A stretch of DNA of 64,000 nucleotides from a virus: positions 179,670 through 243,669 of IMG/VR virus record IMGVR_UViG_3300005289_000052; one strand, 5' to 3'. Shown here one piece after another: positions 15,786 to 22,519 of the stretch. The position numbers and the translations under genes were made by a program. How positions within the stretch are numbered: the first letter of the stretch is position 1; each line of letters begins with the position of its first letter. A model generated the notes under the pieces. The model had not been told where the DNA came from. It was given only the letters and a program-made list of their open reading frames with translations, and did not search any database.

Positions 15786-16418
15786 TTAATCCGAGCGACG
15801 GTTGCGTTGGCCGTATTCGATACGAAGAACGGCGAACAGTTCGACACCGGCAGTCGGTGCGGCGTGAGCACAGGCTTCCCACATCTGGGTATCTACCTGA
15901 ATCGACAGAGCACGACCATTCGGCATCCGGTCGTTGAACGACTTCATGCGAGTCTCGCTCTTGTGTGCTACTGCTTCAACGACGTTGCTCTGGACGACCA
16001 GGGCATCAACCGTTTCAATGCGCACCACTTGGACTGAGAAGATCGCATCCAGCTTTTCCAACTTGGCGCCAGCGGCTTCACCCAACTCGTACAAGTTGGA
16101 GCGCACATCACCATCAAGCGGAATACGGACCTCGAACTTGTTGACGTAATCCTCAGCATCAAGGACTACCCAGTCGTCAGCCAGGATGTCAGACTGAGAG
16201 GCAACCCACGGCACAAAATCACCGTTGTGTGCTTTCAAGCCCAACCAAGGTCGCAGGTTCGGTGTAGGGTCCTTACGAACGTTGAGCCCAACGGTTCGGG
16301 CACCCACGTCATAGTGACTAGCGCCAACTAAGACGACCCACATGCCTTTACCGTTCCAACCCTCGCGTGTGGCGCGAGAGCCGTGCTTCAATCCCGTAAG
16401 GGCTTGACCGAACTCCAT
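15786..16418 (-). CDS. Tad2 (DUF2829)-domain fusion protein, candidate anti-Thoeris sponge
   Basis: Residues 1 to about 88 match the DUF2829/Tad2 pattern: FGQALTGLKHG start, REGWNGKGMWVVLV, then FVPWVASQSDILADDW. Tad2 proteins of phages bind and sequester the cyclic ADP-ribose-type signal of the Thoeris defence system, blocking the abortive response. Here the domain is followed by about 120 residues homologous to the adjacent stand-alone gene, so this is a two-domain fusion about twice the usual Tad2 length. CAGGAG site. It sits within the tRNA cluster, 22 bp from tRNA-His. The Tad2 domain assignment is confident; activity against Thoeris is inference from the family. Confidence 0.78.
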   Translation of the reverse strand: MEFGQALTGLKHGSRATREGWNGKGMWVVLVGASHYDVGARTVGLNVRKDPTPNLRPWLGLKAHNGDFVPWVASQSDILADDWVVLDAEDYVNKFEVRIPLDGDVRSNLYELGEAAGAKLEKLDAIFSVQVVRIETVDALVVQSNVVEAVAHKSETRMKSFNDRMPNGRALSIQVDTQMWEACAHAAPTAGVELFAVLRIEYGQRNRRSD

Positions 16419-16439
16419 GTGAAGCTCCTGTTGTGAAAT

Positions 16440-16513
16440 TGGGGTGAAGCCGGGAATCGAACCCTGGTCCTCTGCGCCACAAGCAGATGTTCTACCACTG
16501 AACTAGCAACACC
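16440..16513 (-). tRNA. tRNA-His (anticodon GTG)
   Basis: Extra G at -1 opposite C73, the histidine identity pair; encoded CCA; anticodon loop TTGTGGC in stem TCTGC/GCAGA. Two T-T mismatches in the acceptor stem. Confidence 0.88.
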
Positions 16514-16521
16514 ATTGAAAT

Positions 16522-16609
16522 TGGAGGTGGGTAAGAGATTCGAACTCTTGGAGCTGTTACACCCTGATCCTTAGCAAGGACCCGCAATCGGCCTCTCTGC
16601 CAACCCACC
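16522..16609 (-). tRNA. tRNA-Ser (anticodon GCT)
   Basis: 88 nt, long variable arm, perfect acceptor GGTGGGT/ACCCACC, encoded CCA, loop TTGCTAA. Discriminator is T rather than the usual G. Confidence 0.9.
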
Positions 16610-16629
16610 TTAAAACTGTACAACGAAAA

Positions 16630-16704
16630 TGGCTCCGAGACCTGGATTCGAACCAGGGACCAAACGGTTAACAGCCGTCTACTCTACCGCTGAGCTATCC
16701 CGGA
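16630..16704 (-). tRNA. tRNA-Asn (anticodon GTT)
   Basis: 75 nt, acceptor TCCGGGA/TCTCGGA, discriminator G, encoded CCA, loop CTGTTAA. Confidence 0.93.
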
Positions 16705-16811
16705 AAGGAAATTGAATGGGAAATGTGCCTCCGTCCCAAAGCGGAGGCGTAGGATATGGAGTGAACCATAACTGACGCCCGCAGCCACCCCGAAGGGCAA
16801 TCCACCACAAA

Positions 16812-16898
16812 TCAACGTAGGTTGCTTTATACCTGACTAAGCGACCAGACCATGGAGGAACTGACTAGGGGTATGATCCCTAGTTCTCCCTACGTTGA
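16812..16898 (-). repeat. 10-bp long-range inverted repeat in tRNA spacer
   Basis: TCAACGTAGG (16812-16821) pairs with CCTACGTTGA (16889-16898) and encloses ACTAGGG-GTATGAT-CCCTAGT. A separate GCCTCCG/CGGAGGC hairpin lies nearer tRNA-Asn. The element ends four bases from tRNA-Asp. Confidence 0.6.
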
Positions 16899-16901
16899 AT
16901 A

Positions 16902-16977
16902 TGGCGCCTCCGAAGGGACTTGAACCCTCGGCCCCCGGCGTGACAGGCCGGTGCTCTAACCACTGAGCTACGGAAGC
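16902..16977 (-). tRNA. tRNA-Asp (anticodon GTC)
   Basis: 76 nt, acceptor GCTTCCG/CGGAGGC, discriminator G, encoded CCA, loop CTGTCAC. Its first ten bases overlap the 3' end of the adjacent protein gene. Confidence 0.93.
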
Positions 16978-17171
16978 GTAAACGTCCTGAGGAAAATGGA
17001 CTCTGCGATCACCCAGACTGTGCCTGTAGGTGCATCACTTGTTGGCTCAAGGTTCGTGTAGACTACCATGGGCCAGGAACAATCTTGAGCGTGTCGACCG
17101 ACGTGGAGCACTAGAAAGCGCAACCCACTAGGAGAGAGGTACTCTCGATCCTTCTCAACAATCTCAATCAT
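16968..17171 (-). CDS. Small protein resembling DUF1653-type proteins (67 aa)
   Basis: ATG at 17171 with GAGGA six bases upstream. The order of a Y-x-SPSG opening, FLVLHVGRH, then MVVYTNL and VWVIAESIFL resembles the short DUF1653 family (strand-rich, unknown function). The stop codon lies within tRNA-Asp, so processing of the tRNA would cut the mRNA at its very end. Confidence 0.62.
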   Translation of the reverse strand: MIEIVEKDREYLSPSGLRFLVLHVGRHAQDCSWPMVVYTNLEPTSDAPTGTVWVIAESIFLRTFTLP

Positions 17172-17608
17172 GTTCATTCCTCGAATATGGCTCCGGCTTG
17201 CTTCCCGCCGCAAAGACGGTTCACTAACTCATGTGTAGCCAGACGACCCGCCGGAGAGGTCTTTAACTAGATGCACCAGTATCCCTGAGGTTCCGAAGAA
17301 GGCAGGTACACGATGCAACTCCACTGGACTACGAGTTTGGGTGATCCTCTCGGCAGATTCCCGCCGAGTTAATGCTGTGGGCCGCGGGGAGGGTTCGCTC
17401 AAAAGGCAACCAAAGCGGCTCTACTGCAAAGGATCGTAATCAACTTCCCTCGCACTGAGTGGATTGCTCAGCACTTATTTTCCTTGATCCCCAGGGACGG
17501 TAGGGACATCGACTCGGTGCCTGGCTACCCTTCCACAGGGCTGCTGGTAACGTTGTCTCACAAGGTAAAACCACCGTATCGCCAGCAAGGGTCGTTGCGG
17601 TGTTAAAA
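17172..17608. other. 437-bp tRNA spacer without a gene
   Basis: No supported frame. Hairpins seen: CTCGGC-AGATTCCC-GCCGAG (17349-17368) and CTGAG/CTCAG near 17454-17471. No tRNA-like T arm. Confidence 0.5.
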
Positions 17609-17684
17609 TGGCGGAGGGTAGTGGGATCGAACCACTGCATGATGGAATCAAAGTCCATTGCCTTACCAACTTGGCTAACCCTCT
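17609..17684 (-). tRNA. tRNA-Gln (anticodon TTG)
   Basis: 76 nt, anticodon stem ATGGA/TCCAT with loop CTTTGAT, discriminator G, encoded CCA. First acceptor pair is A-C mismatched, in keeping with the weak 1-72 pair favoured by glutaminyl-tRNA synthetase. Confidence 0.9.
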
Positions 17685-17731
17685 CTGAAATTTTTACCTC
17701 GCCGCTAAGCACGACACCTAGCGACTTATTA

Positions 17732-17793
17732 TTACCGTGACCCCGGATCAAGGGTTGTCGATCAGGTTCGTTACGCCTGGCCCTACACGGTAA
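17732..17793 (-). repeat. 8-bp inverted repeat in tRNA spacer
   Basis: TTACCGTG (17732-17739) pairs with CACGGTAA (17786-17793), between tRNA-Gln and tRNA-Tyr. Confidence 0.45.
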
Positions 17794-17834
17794 AACCCAT
17801 TGCAAAATCCCTAGGGCTATCACAATGTTAAAAG

Positions 17835-17919
17835 TGGTGGATGATCTAGGACTCGAACCTAGGGTGTATCAATGTGCCGATTTACAGTCGGTTGTCTTCG
17901 CCGCTCGACGCAATCATCC
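17835..17919 (-). tRNA. tRNA-Tyr (anticodon GTA)
   Basis: 85 nt with long variable arm; perfect acceptor GGATGAT/ATCATCC, discriminator A, encoded CCA, loop CTGTAAA. Confidence 0.93.
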
Positions 17920-17979
17920 AGTAAAGCTGACAGTGTTGCGCATCGAAGCGCTGCTGGTTCCCGGACCGCACCAGCTTTC

Positions 17980-18024
17980 CATTAACGACGGCTGACGCGT
18001 TGTCAGCTATGGCCCTCGTTAATG
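17980..18024 (-). repeat. 9-bp inverted repeat with nested hairpin in tRNA spacer
   Basis: CATTAACGA (17980-17988) pairs with TCGTTAATG (18016-18024), enclosing a perfect GCTGAC-GCGTT-GTCAGC hairpin. A compact two-helix module. Confidence 0.65.
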
Positions 18025-18196
18025 ACTCCCCAGGAGTACACCGCCTCAAAATGGTGCCCCGTTTCCCTATTACGGGAATCTGTTCGACTGACTCCGTGAG
18101 AGGAGAGTCTAGGTTACACGGACTCAATGTCTCCACCCCGAAAGGTTCATGACACGAACTCCCATGGCCTCAGACCAGGACGTGAAACTAAGAATG

Positions 18197-18328
18197 TGGC
18201 CCCGCTACCTGGATTCGAACCAGGGACCTCCCGACGGGCACGCGTGTTCAAACGTTCTCACCGCAGCGCGGCTATTAACGTAACCGCATGTCAGACGAGT
18301 GCTCTATACCAACTGAGCTATAGCCGGG
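18197..18328 (-). tRNA. tRNA with extra ~56-nt segment, Val(GAC)-like
   Basis: Ends look like a normal tRNA: TATAGCTCAGTTGG D region, anticodon-type loop CTGACAT, T arm CCTGG-TTCGAAT-CCAGG, acceptor CCCG(G)CTA/TAGCGGG with one bulge, discriminator G and CCA. But the gene is 132 nt long. The surplus lies between anticodon arm and T arm and contains nested helices ACGTT/AACGT and CCGC/GCGG. Anticodon GAC is tentative because the anticodon stem is weak. Confidence 0.6.
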
Positions 18329-18645
18329 AATGAGAGAGACCGCTACCCCGATCTACGGACTGTGATACTCCAAGGGACTCAGGCGAAAGGGAACCGAAAG
18401 CCTGAGAACTGCGGTATGCAAGCGCAGTTTGTCTATTACCCCGGAGACGGGTCACGTGCAGTATGTTGGGTGTGTGGGGTCCGTCAAGTCTCCACGTTCC
18501 CCCTTGGTGGCGAAACCAAGAGCGTGCTGGAACTTTCCCTTCAACCTGCTTCGCGTCATTTCTCTCATGATATCATTGAGCTATGTATTTTTTTACTGTA
18601 CTAGTCAGGGCAAAAAAAAGAGGGCTCCGAAGAGCCCACTACAGA
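18329..18645. other. 317-bp leader of the tRNA region, structured, no gene
   Basis: No supported gene. Contains CTCAGGC/GCCTGAG (18378-18406) immediately followed by AACTGCG/CGCAGTT (18407-18429), and CTTGGT-GGCGA-AACCAAG near 18506-18523, plus the terminator at 18622-18637. Confidence 0.5.
18622..18637 (-). terminator. Terminator, UUCG-loop hairpin
   Basis: GGGCTC/GAGCCC with UUCG on the minus strand and eight T residues after it; follows the stop at 18646. Confidence 0.88.
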
Positions 18646-19044
18646 TTAAGGGATTTCTGGGAAACCAATGATCTTGAGGATCAGGTTTCTCTTACGACGG
18701 TACCAGCCATCTGGCATCGCAGGAATTCCACGGGCGGCAGACTCTTGTCGAATCTTCTCATCGGTCTGGAATAGCAGCGGTACTGGGAAGTAGTGCCAAG
18801 CATTCGGTTGACCATAGCGCACCAGAGCGTGAGCAGCTTTACGGCTCCACTCTTTTATAGTGACTCCGAGACGCAGGTCTTCTTTGATCTGTTCTTGTAA
18901 CTCAGGTGGGGAGGCTGGGTTCAAGAGACTGATGTAATGGGTGCTCTTCTTCTTGGATCGTCGAGCAGCATAGATGACGCCACCAAGTTCGTGGTGTACC
19001 TGATTGCCGTTAGCGTAAGTGTGGGTGTAGTATTCGCGAGCCAT
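18646..19044 (-). CDS. Early hypothetical protein (132 aa)
   Basis: Basic 132-residue soluble protein with a KSKKKST-like patch, an aromatic middle (PNAWHYFPVP) and a basic C-terminal helix (YRRKRNLILKIIGF). ATG has GAAGG. An early-type promoter motif is 60 bp upstream and a strong terminator follows, so it is a single-gene early unit. Possibly nucleic-acid binding given its charge; family unknown. Confidence 0.72.
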   Translation of the reverse strand: MAREYYTHTYANGNQVHHELGGVIYAARRSKKKSTHYISLLNPASPPELQEQIKEDLRLGVTIKEWSRKAAHALVRYGQPNAWHYFPVPLLFQTDEKIRQESAARGIPAMPDGWYRRKRNLILKIIGFPEIP

Positions 19045-19103
19045 GGTTAGATTACCTTCTAAGGTTAATAGGTCAGAGGTTGTAACACCAACTATTCACT
19101 CGG

Positions 19104-19111
19104 GTAATATA
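19104..19111 (-). promoter_or_regulatory. Early-type promoter motif (TATATTAC, exact)
   Basis: Minus strand TTTCAGATGTATATTACC, containing the exact phiKZ early element; 60 bp before the start at 19044. Confidence 0.75.
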
Positions 19112-19178
19112 CATCTGAAAGTTCTTTCAATCGACCCGAATAGGATGAGTGGGTTTTCTTTTATATGGGGTGTTCTTA

Positions 19179-19796
19179 ATGAACCGGTTACATCAATTGG
19201 TGGAGGAAGGGGAACTTTCTTATACCTACAGTCCTGAGGGCATAGACCTTCTGGATGCTGCGGGTGCCGAGGTACCCACTAAGGACATCTACATCTTGCT
19301 GACCGATACCAAAACTCTTGTGAGTAAGGTTAGTCGCATGGTGACTGGTGATCCGTACAACCATGTTTCCTTAATGCTCACCGATAACTTCGACGACGGG
19401 ATTTACACGTTCAGTCTGGGTAACGGGATCAATGGCATAAAAGGCGGCTTCATGGTTGAGGACCGTGCTAACCTGAAAGGGTCACGTTACTCGATGTATC
19501 GCCTGGGCGTCACACAGGGCGTGTACGACAAGATCAAAGCTCGGGTGACCGATTATGTCAATGGTGTAGAGAAGACCTCCTACAACCACCTGGGGCTGTT
19601 TAACGCCATCTTTAAGAAGAACATCTTCAAGTCAGAAGACGACCAGACCTCCATCTGTTCTGAGTTCGTGGTTGAAGTGCTAAAGTTCTCAGGCGTAGAA
19701 CTCTTTACCAAAAGATTCTCCAGCTCTGTAAGGCCTTACGAAATGATCAAGTCCAAGCTACTCAAGTTCCACAAGCGCGGCACCATCAAACCGTAA
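19179..19796 (+). CDS. Permuted NlpC/P60 (YiiX-like) papain-fold protein (205 aa)
   Basis: Start set at ATG 19179 after a GGGG site; an upstream GTG adds ten hydrophobic residues without a usable site. Pattern of the circularly permuted papain fold: a strand IYILLTD, then GDPYNHVSLML with the candidate catalytic His, a later SICSEFVVEVL with the candidate Cys at the start of a helix, and a downstream LFTKRF region. Family members act as amidases, peptidases or acyltransferases on peptidoglycan or lipids. Lone plus-strand gene with its own terminator. Confidence 0.72.
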   Translation: MNRLHQLVEEGELSYTYSPEGIDLLDAAGAEVPTKDIYILLTDTKTLVSKVSRMVTGDPYNHVSLMLTDNFDDGIYTFSLGNGINGIKGGFMVEDRANLKGSRYSMYRLGVTQGVYDKIKARVTDYVNGVEKTSYNHLGLFNAIFKKNIFKSEDDQTSICSEFVVEVLKFSGVELFTKRFSSSVRPYEMIKSKLLKFHKRGTIKP

Positions 19797-19801
19797 CGTA
19801 G

Positions 19802-19825
19802 ACCGGCTCACTTAGGTGGGTCGGT
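19802..19825 (+). terminator. Terminator of the papain-fold gene
   Basis: ACCGGCTCAC-TTAG-GTGGGTCGGT stem with two wobble pairs followed by TTTATGACGGCATAAAA. Confidence 0.75.
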
Positions 19826-20397
19826 TTATGACGGCATAAAAGCTAAGCTCGAGGGAATCTCGACCCTACTCCCGATCGCCCACACCTTAGGGAGGTGGTG
19901 TGGCACGTCAGTTTCGCTGTGGAATCCCTGCGGCTTCGCTTTTATGTTTCTTACTTTCAGATAACGACGTAAGCTCGACGAGTCTAGGTTCAAGTTAGGG
20001 GTGCTCTCGAAGTCACCCAACGTAACCAACCCAGATCTGCCTCACGGTATCGCCCCGGTATCACACTGACACCATATCCTGACGCGGCTTTATCGGCTCG
20101 TCACTTTCAATACGACCACACGTCTACTGAAAGCGCATCCCGGTACCGATAACCGGTGCAACTCCCATGTCTACATGCCTTCGCAGTAGAAAGCGCAAGG
20201 GTCCTGATTGTTGTTTGCCGGAACTCCCCTCTGTGCCTGGCCACAAACTGATAACGAGCTGACGCATCAGTCCATGAAGTACGAATACTCGTACCAAGCT
20301 AAGAGTCCCCAACCAGAACCACATCTTCAACACATTCGTCACGGCGTTGCGCGTTGACCGTCGGATTCCCGAGATTCAATAATCGACTGGAGGTCTC
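19826..20397. other. 570 bp without a supported gene
   Basis: Begins with GGCATAAAAGC, complementary to GCTTTTATG about 90 bp on, enclosing a CCACACC/GGTGTGG helix. A possible 72-codon minus-strand frame (20124-20342, GTG start, one hydrophobic helix) has no ribosome site and is not called. The rest is GC-rich with small inverted repeats (e.g. CGGT...ACCG near 20142) like the tRNA spacers. Confidence 0.45.
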
Positions 20398-20724
20398 CTA
20401 TACCTGACACATCCCTCGAACGTGTGGTAGTCGGATCACCGGTGCGGGACTCGCCCGCGCTGTCTTCTCATCGAACGCTGGCTCACCTAAGAGCCAAAGC
20501 ATCTCATCAACCCTGTTCCTCCAAAGATCACCTTGAAGAACCAGAGGCTCAGTGAACTGGTCAGTTCTACACCACAGACCAACTTCCTCAGCCTTAACGA
20601 GATGCGGGTTCCAGGAGCGCCAACGCTGATCGCTATCTTCGATAACTTCAACATTGTGCTCCAAGAATATCTGAGCAAGCAACGAACTCAACCCGAGACA
20701 GCCCCCAACAATGAGAACTCTCAA
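20398..20724 (-). CDS. Short Rossmann-like protein (108 aa), possibly truncated
   Basis: TTG start with AAGGA seven bases upstream. The N-terminus RVLIVGGCLGLSSLLAQ followed by VEVIED is the beta-alpha-beta opening of a nucleotide-binding Rossmann fold. Only 108 residues follow and the C-terminus is low in structure, so it may be the stump of a larger enzyme. Follows the zinc-ribbon gene by 14 bp. Confidence 0.5.
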   Translation of the reverse strand: MRVLIVGGCLGLSSLLAQIFLEHNVEVIEDSDQRWRSWNPHLVKAEEVGLWCRTDQFTEPLVLQGDLWRNRVDEMLWLLGEPAFDEKTARASPAPVIRLPHVRGMCQV

Positions 20725-20738
20725 ATGGTCGTCCTTAC

Positions 20739-20918
20739 TTAGCCCAAACCAATCCCCGAAGGACGGTTCTCAACCAGGTCTTGGTCGGGATCGTACTTCT
20801 TTTGAGGGTAAGGTTCGGCCCAAGGCTTTCCTTGACAACAGTCACAATGGAACGGCGTAGCGGGTGGTGCAGCCAACATCACGATGGTATTGCACTTATC
20901 GCAAGCGTACTCCCGCAT
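20739..20918 (-). CDS. Small zinc-ribbon protein (59 aa)
   Basis: ATG with a strong AAAAGGAG site. CDKC near residue 6 and HCDCC near residue 26 form two Cys knuckles, the pattern of a zinc ribbon. Pro-rich C-terminus. Starts 12 bp downstream of PhuZ's stop, so the three genes may be one operon. Could be a transcription or translation accessory factor; unproven. Confidence 0.68.
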   Translation of the reverse strand: MREYACDKCNTIVMLAAPPATPFHCDCCQGKPWAEPYPQKKYDPDQDLVENRPSGIGLG

Positions 20919-20930
20919 GACGTTCTCCTT

Positions 20931-21896
20931 TTACAGAACCAGGAAGTCCTGGGTTGCAGCGTCTTTCTCGGTCACGAGGACTTTGGCAGAGCTGCGGCCT
21001 TCACGACGTTCCACGAATTGCTCGACCGTACGGTTAAGCGTGTCGTAAGATTGGCCAAGGAACTGCGTCGAAATGACGTAGTGCAGTTCGCTGACACCCT
21101 CGACCGGCGTCTGGAAGAAACCGGCGCAGGAGTATTCCGGCACTGGGCTTTGCAGTTGCGCTTGGTCGCGATCGGCGTACAGGCTTGCGATTGCGATTGG
21201 GTCCAGGATTTCCTTGACCTTCTCGGCGTCGCTGTAGATGTCCAGCAAGGCCAGTTGTGCTTCGACCGAAGTGGACTTGTTGAAACGCAGCCAGTGCAGA
21301 ACGTCCATGGTGTCCAGCTCGGCGTTCTGGCGGGAAGCCAGGTAGCGCAGGCAGGTGATGGCGAAGTGCAGTTGACCGTCGATGGTAGAACGCGTGGTGC
21401 CCTCGCCACTGTGGCGGTAGAAGGCAACGACCGGAACCTTGATACCGTTGGAGATCGCCGACAGCGACTTCAAGGTGTTCAGGCTGTTCTGTGCAGTGAT
21501 GGTGGACTCGGCGGAACCCGCACTGACCACGACCACAGCTTTGCCACGTTCCAGGAGTTCACGAACGATCAGCGGACCGATCACCGAACCCGAACCGCCC
21601 GAGGCGGAGAACACGACGATGTTGAAATCTTCTGGTGGCTGAGCCAACAGGATTTGCTTGATGCTGTCCGAGATGACCTGGTGGTTCTCGCGACGAACCT
21701 TACCGGAACCGTCAGTGCCTTCGAGCACGAAGATGGCTTCGGCTGGGATGGTGGTGTCCAGGTTGGAACGGCTGGTGTCTACGAAAGAGACCAGTGGGGT
21801 GGCGAAACCTGCGACTTCTTTCTGGCCGAGGTAACGTTTGGCGATGTTGTTGCCCAGACCGCCTGCACCGTAAATACGAACTTTGCCTTGAGACAT
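20931..21896 (-). CDS. phuZ: PhuZ, phage tubulin/FtsZ-like GTPase
   Basis: 321 residues. The N-terminal nucleotide loop GAGGLGNNIA (10-19) and tubulin signature loop SGGSGS (99-104) in FSASGGSGSVIGPLI correspond to the LGGGSGSVLGPLI I recall in 201phi2-1 PhuZ; the following AESTITAQNSLNTLKSL also matches. PhuZ polymerises with GTP into a dynamic spindle that centres the phage nucleus and carries capsids to it. AAGGA site before ATG. Codons are strongly biased to C/G endings, fitting high expression. No early-type motif is seen directly upstream. The tail is less acidic than usual. Confidence 0.93.
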   Translation of the reverse strand: MSQGKVRIYGAGGLGNNIAKRYLGQKEVAGFATPLVSFVDTSRSNLDTTIPAEAIFVLEGTDGSGKVRRENHQVISDSIKQILLAQPPEDFNIVVFSASGGSGSVIGPLIVRELLERGKAVVVVSAGSAESTITAQNSLNTLKSLSAISNGIKVPVVAFYRHSGEGTTRSTIDGQLHFAITCLRYLASRQNAELDTMDVLHWLRFNKSTSVEAQLALLDIYSDAEKVKEILDPIAIASLYADRDQAQLQSPVPEYSCAGFFQTPVEGVSELHYVISTQFLGQSYDTLNRTVEQFVERREGRSSAKVLVTEKDAATQDFLVL

Positions 21897-21954
21897 TGAA
21901 TCAATCCTTGCGTAAAGTGACGGAAGTGACTGTCGGGGTTCCCCAAACTAACAG

Positions 21955-22311
21955 TTACTGCTCAGGGAAACCCAGAGCAGCTCGAACCTCTGCATCAAGA
22001 CGCTCAATCAACGCCTTCACCTCATCGGCAACCCAATCGAACTGCCAGCCTTCTTTCAGAATGTGCTCAAGCTGGGAGATGGAAGCCTCTTCAGGGTCCC
22101 ATTGTCCTTCCAACCCATAACACGAACAGTGGCTACCGTAAACGGACCAAAGCTGGTTGTCCTTCTTGAATATCACAACGGCGTGTCCATCGTAGTCCTC
22201 GTACTCGTACGCGGCCAAGAGGATTTCAACGCCATCGAGATCTGCTTCACCGATGGAGAAGTCGTTAATCAAACCTTTCTGCTGAGTTTCGGCCCAGTTG
22301 TGCATATACAT
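21955..22311 (-). CDS. Conserved phage protein with GSHCSCYGLEGQW motif (118 aa)
   Basis: Start at ATG 22311 with GAGG upstream; longer forms lack a site. Contains LAAYEYEDYDGHAVVIF then SVYGSHCSCYGLEGQW, a motif I recall from small proteins scattered through phages and bacteria, of unknown function. Acidic C-terminal helix. Encoded just upstream of PhuZ on the same strand. Confidence 0.72.
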   Translation of the reverse strand: MYMHNWAETQQKGLINDFSIGEADLDGVEILLAAYEYEDYDGHAVVIFKKDNQLWSVYGSHCSCYGLEGQWDPEEASISQLEHILKEGWQFDWVADEVKALIERLDAEVRAALGFPEQ

Positions 22312-22519
22312 GTAGCAATTCCTCAATGATTTTCGCGTCAAGTGCGAATGCTTCTTTTGCAAAGAGGCGTATCATCGTGGCGTTTTGCTATCTGGGAAAC
22401 CCGAACAATCAGAGAGCTGCATGTTCTCTCAATTCATAACACCACGGAATCTTTTTTTACAGAAGCTTAGGAAACCCCGGTCATTCTATGACCCTAGGTC
22501 CAACTTCTCCGAGGTCATT

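Noticed and set aside
18197-18328. Group I intron in the long tRNA
   Set aside because: Extra segment is only about 56 nt, far too small for the group I core.
12461-18645. CRISPR array in the repeat-rich tRNA region
   Set aside because: Inverted repeats differ from one another; there are no evenly spaced direct repeats.
20124-20342. 72-codon minus-strand frame with one hydrophobic helix
   Set aside because: GTG start without a ribosome site in a GC-rich structured stretch; cannot be distinguished from chance.
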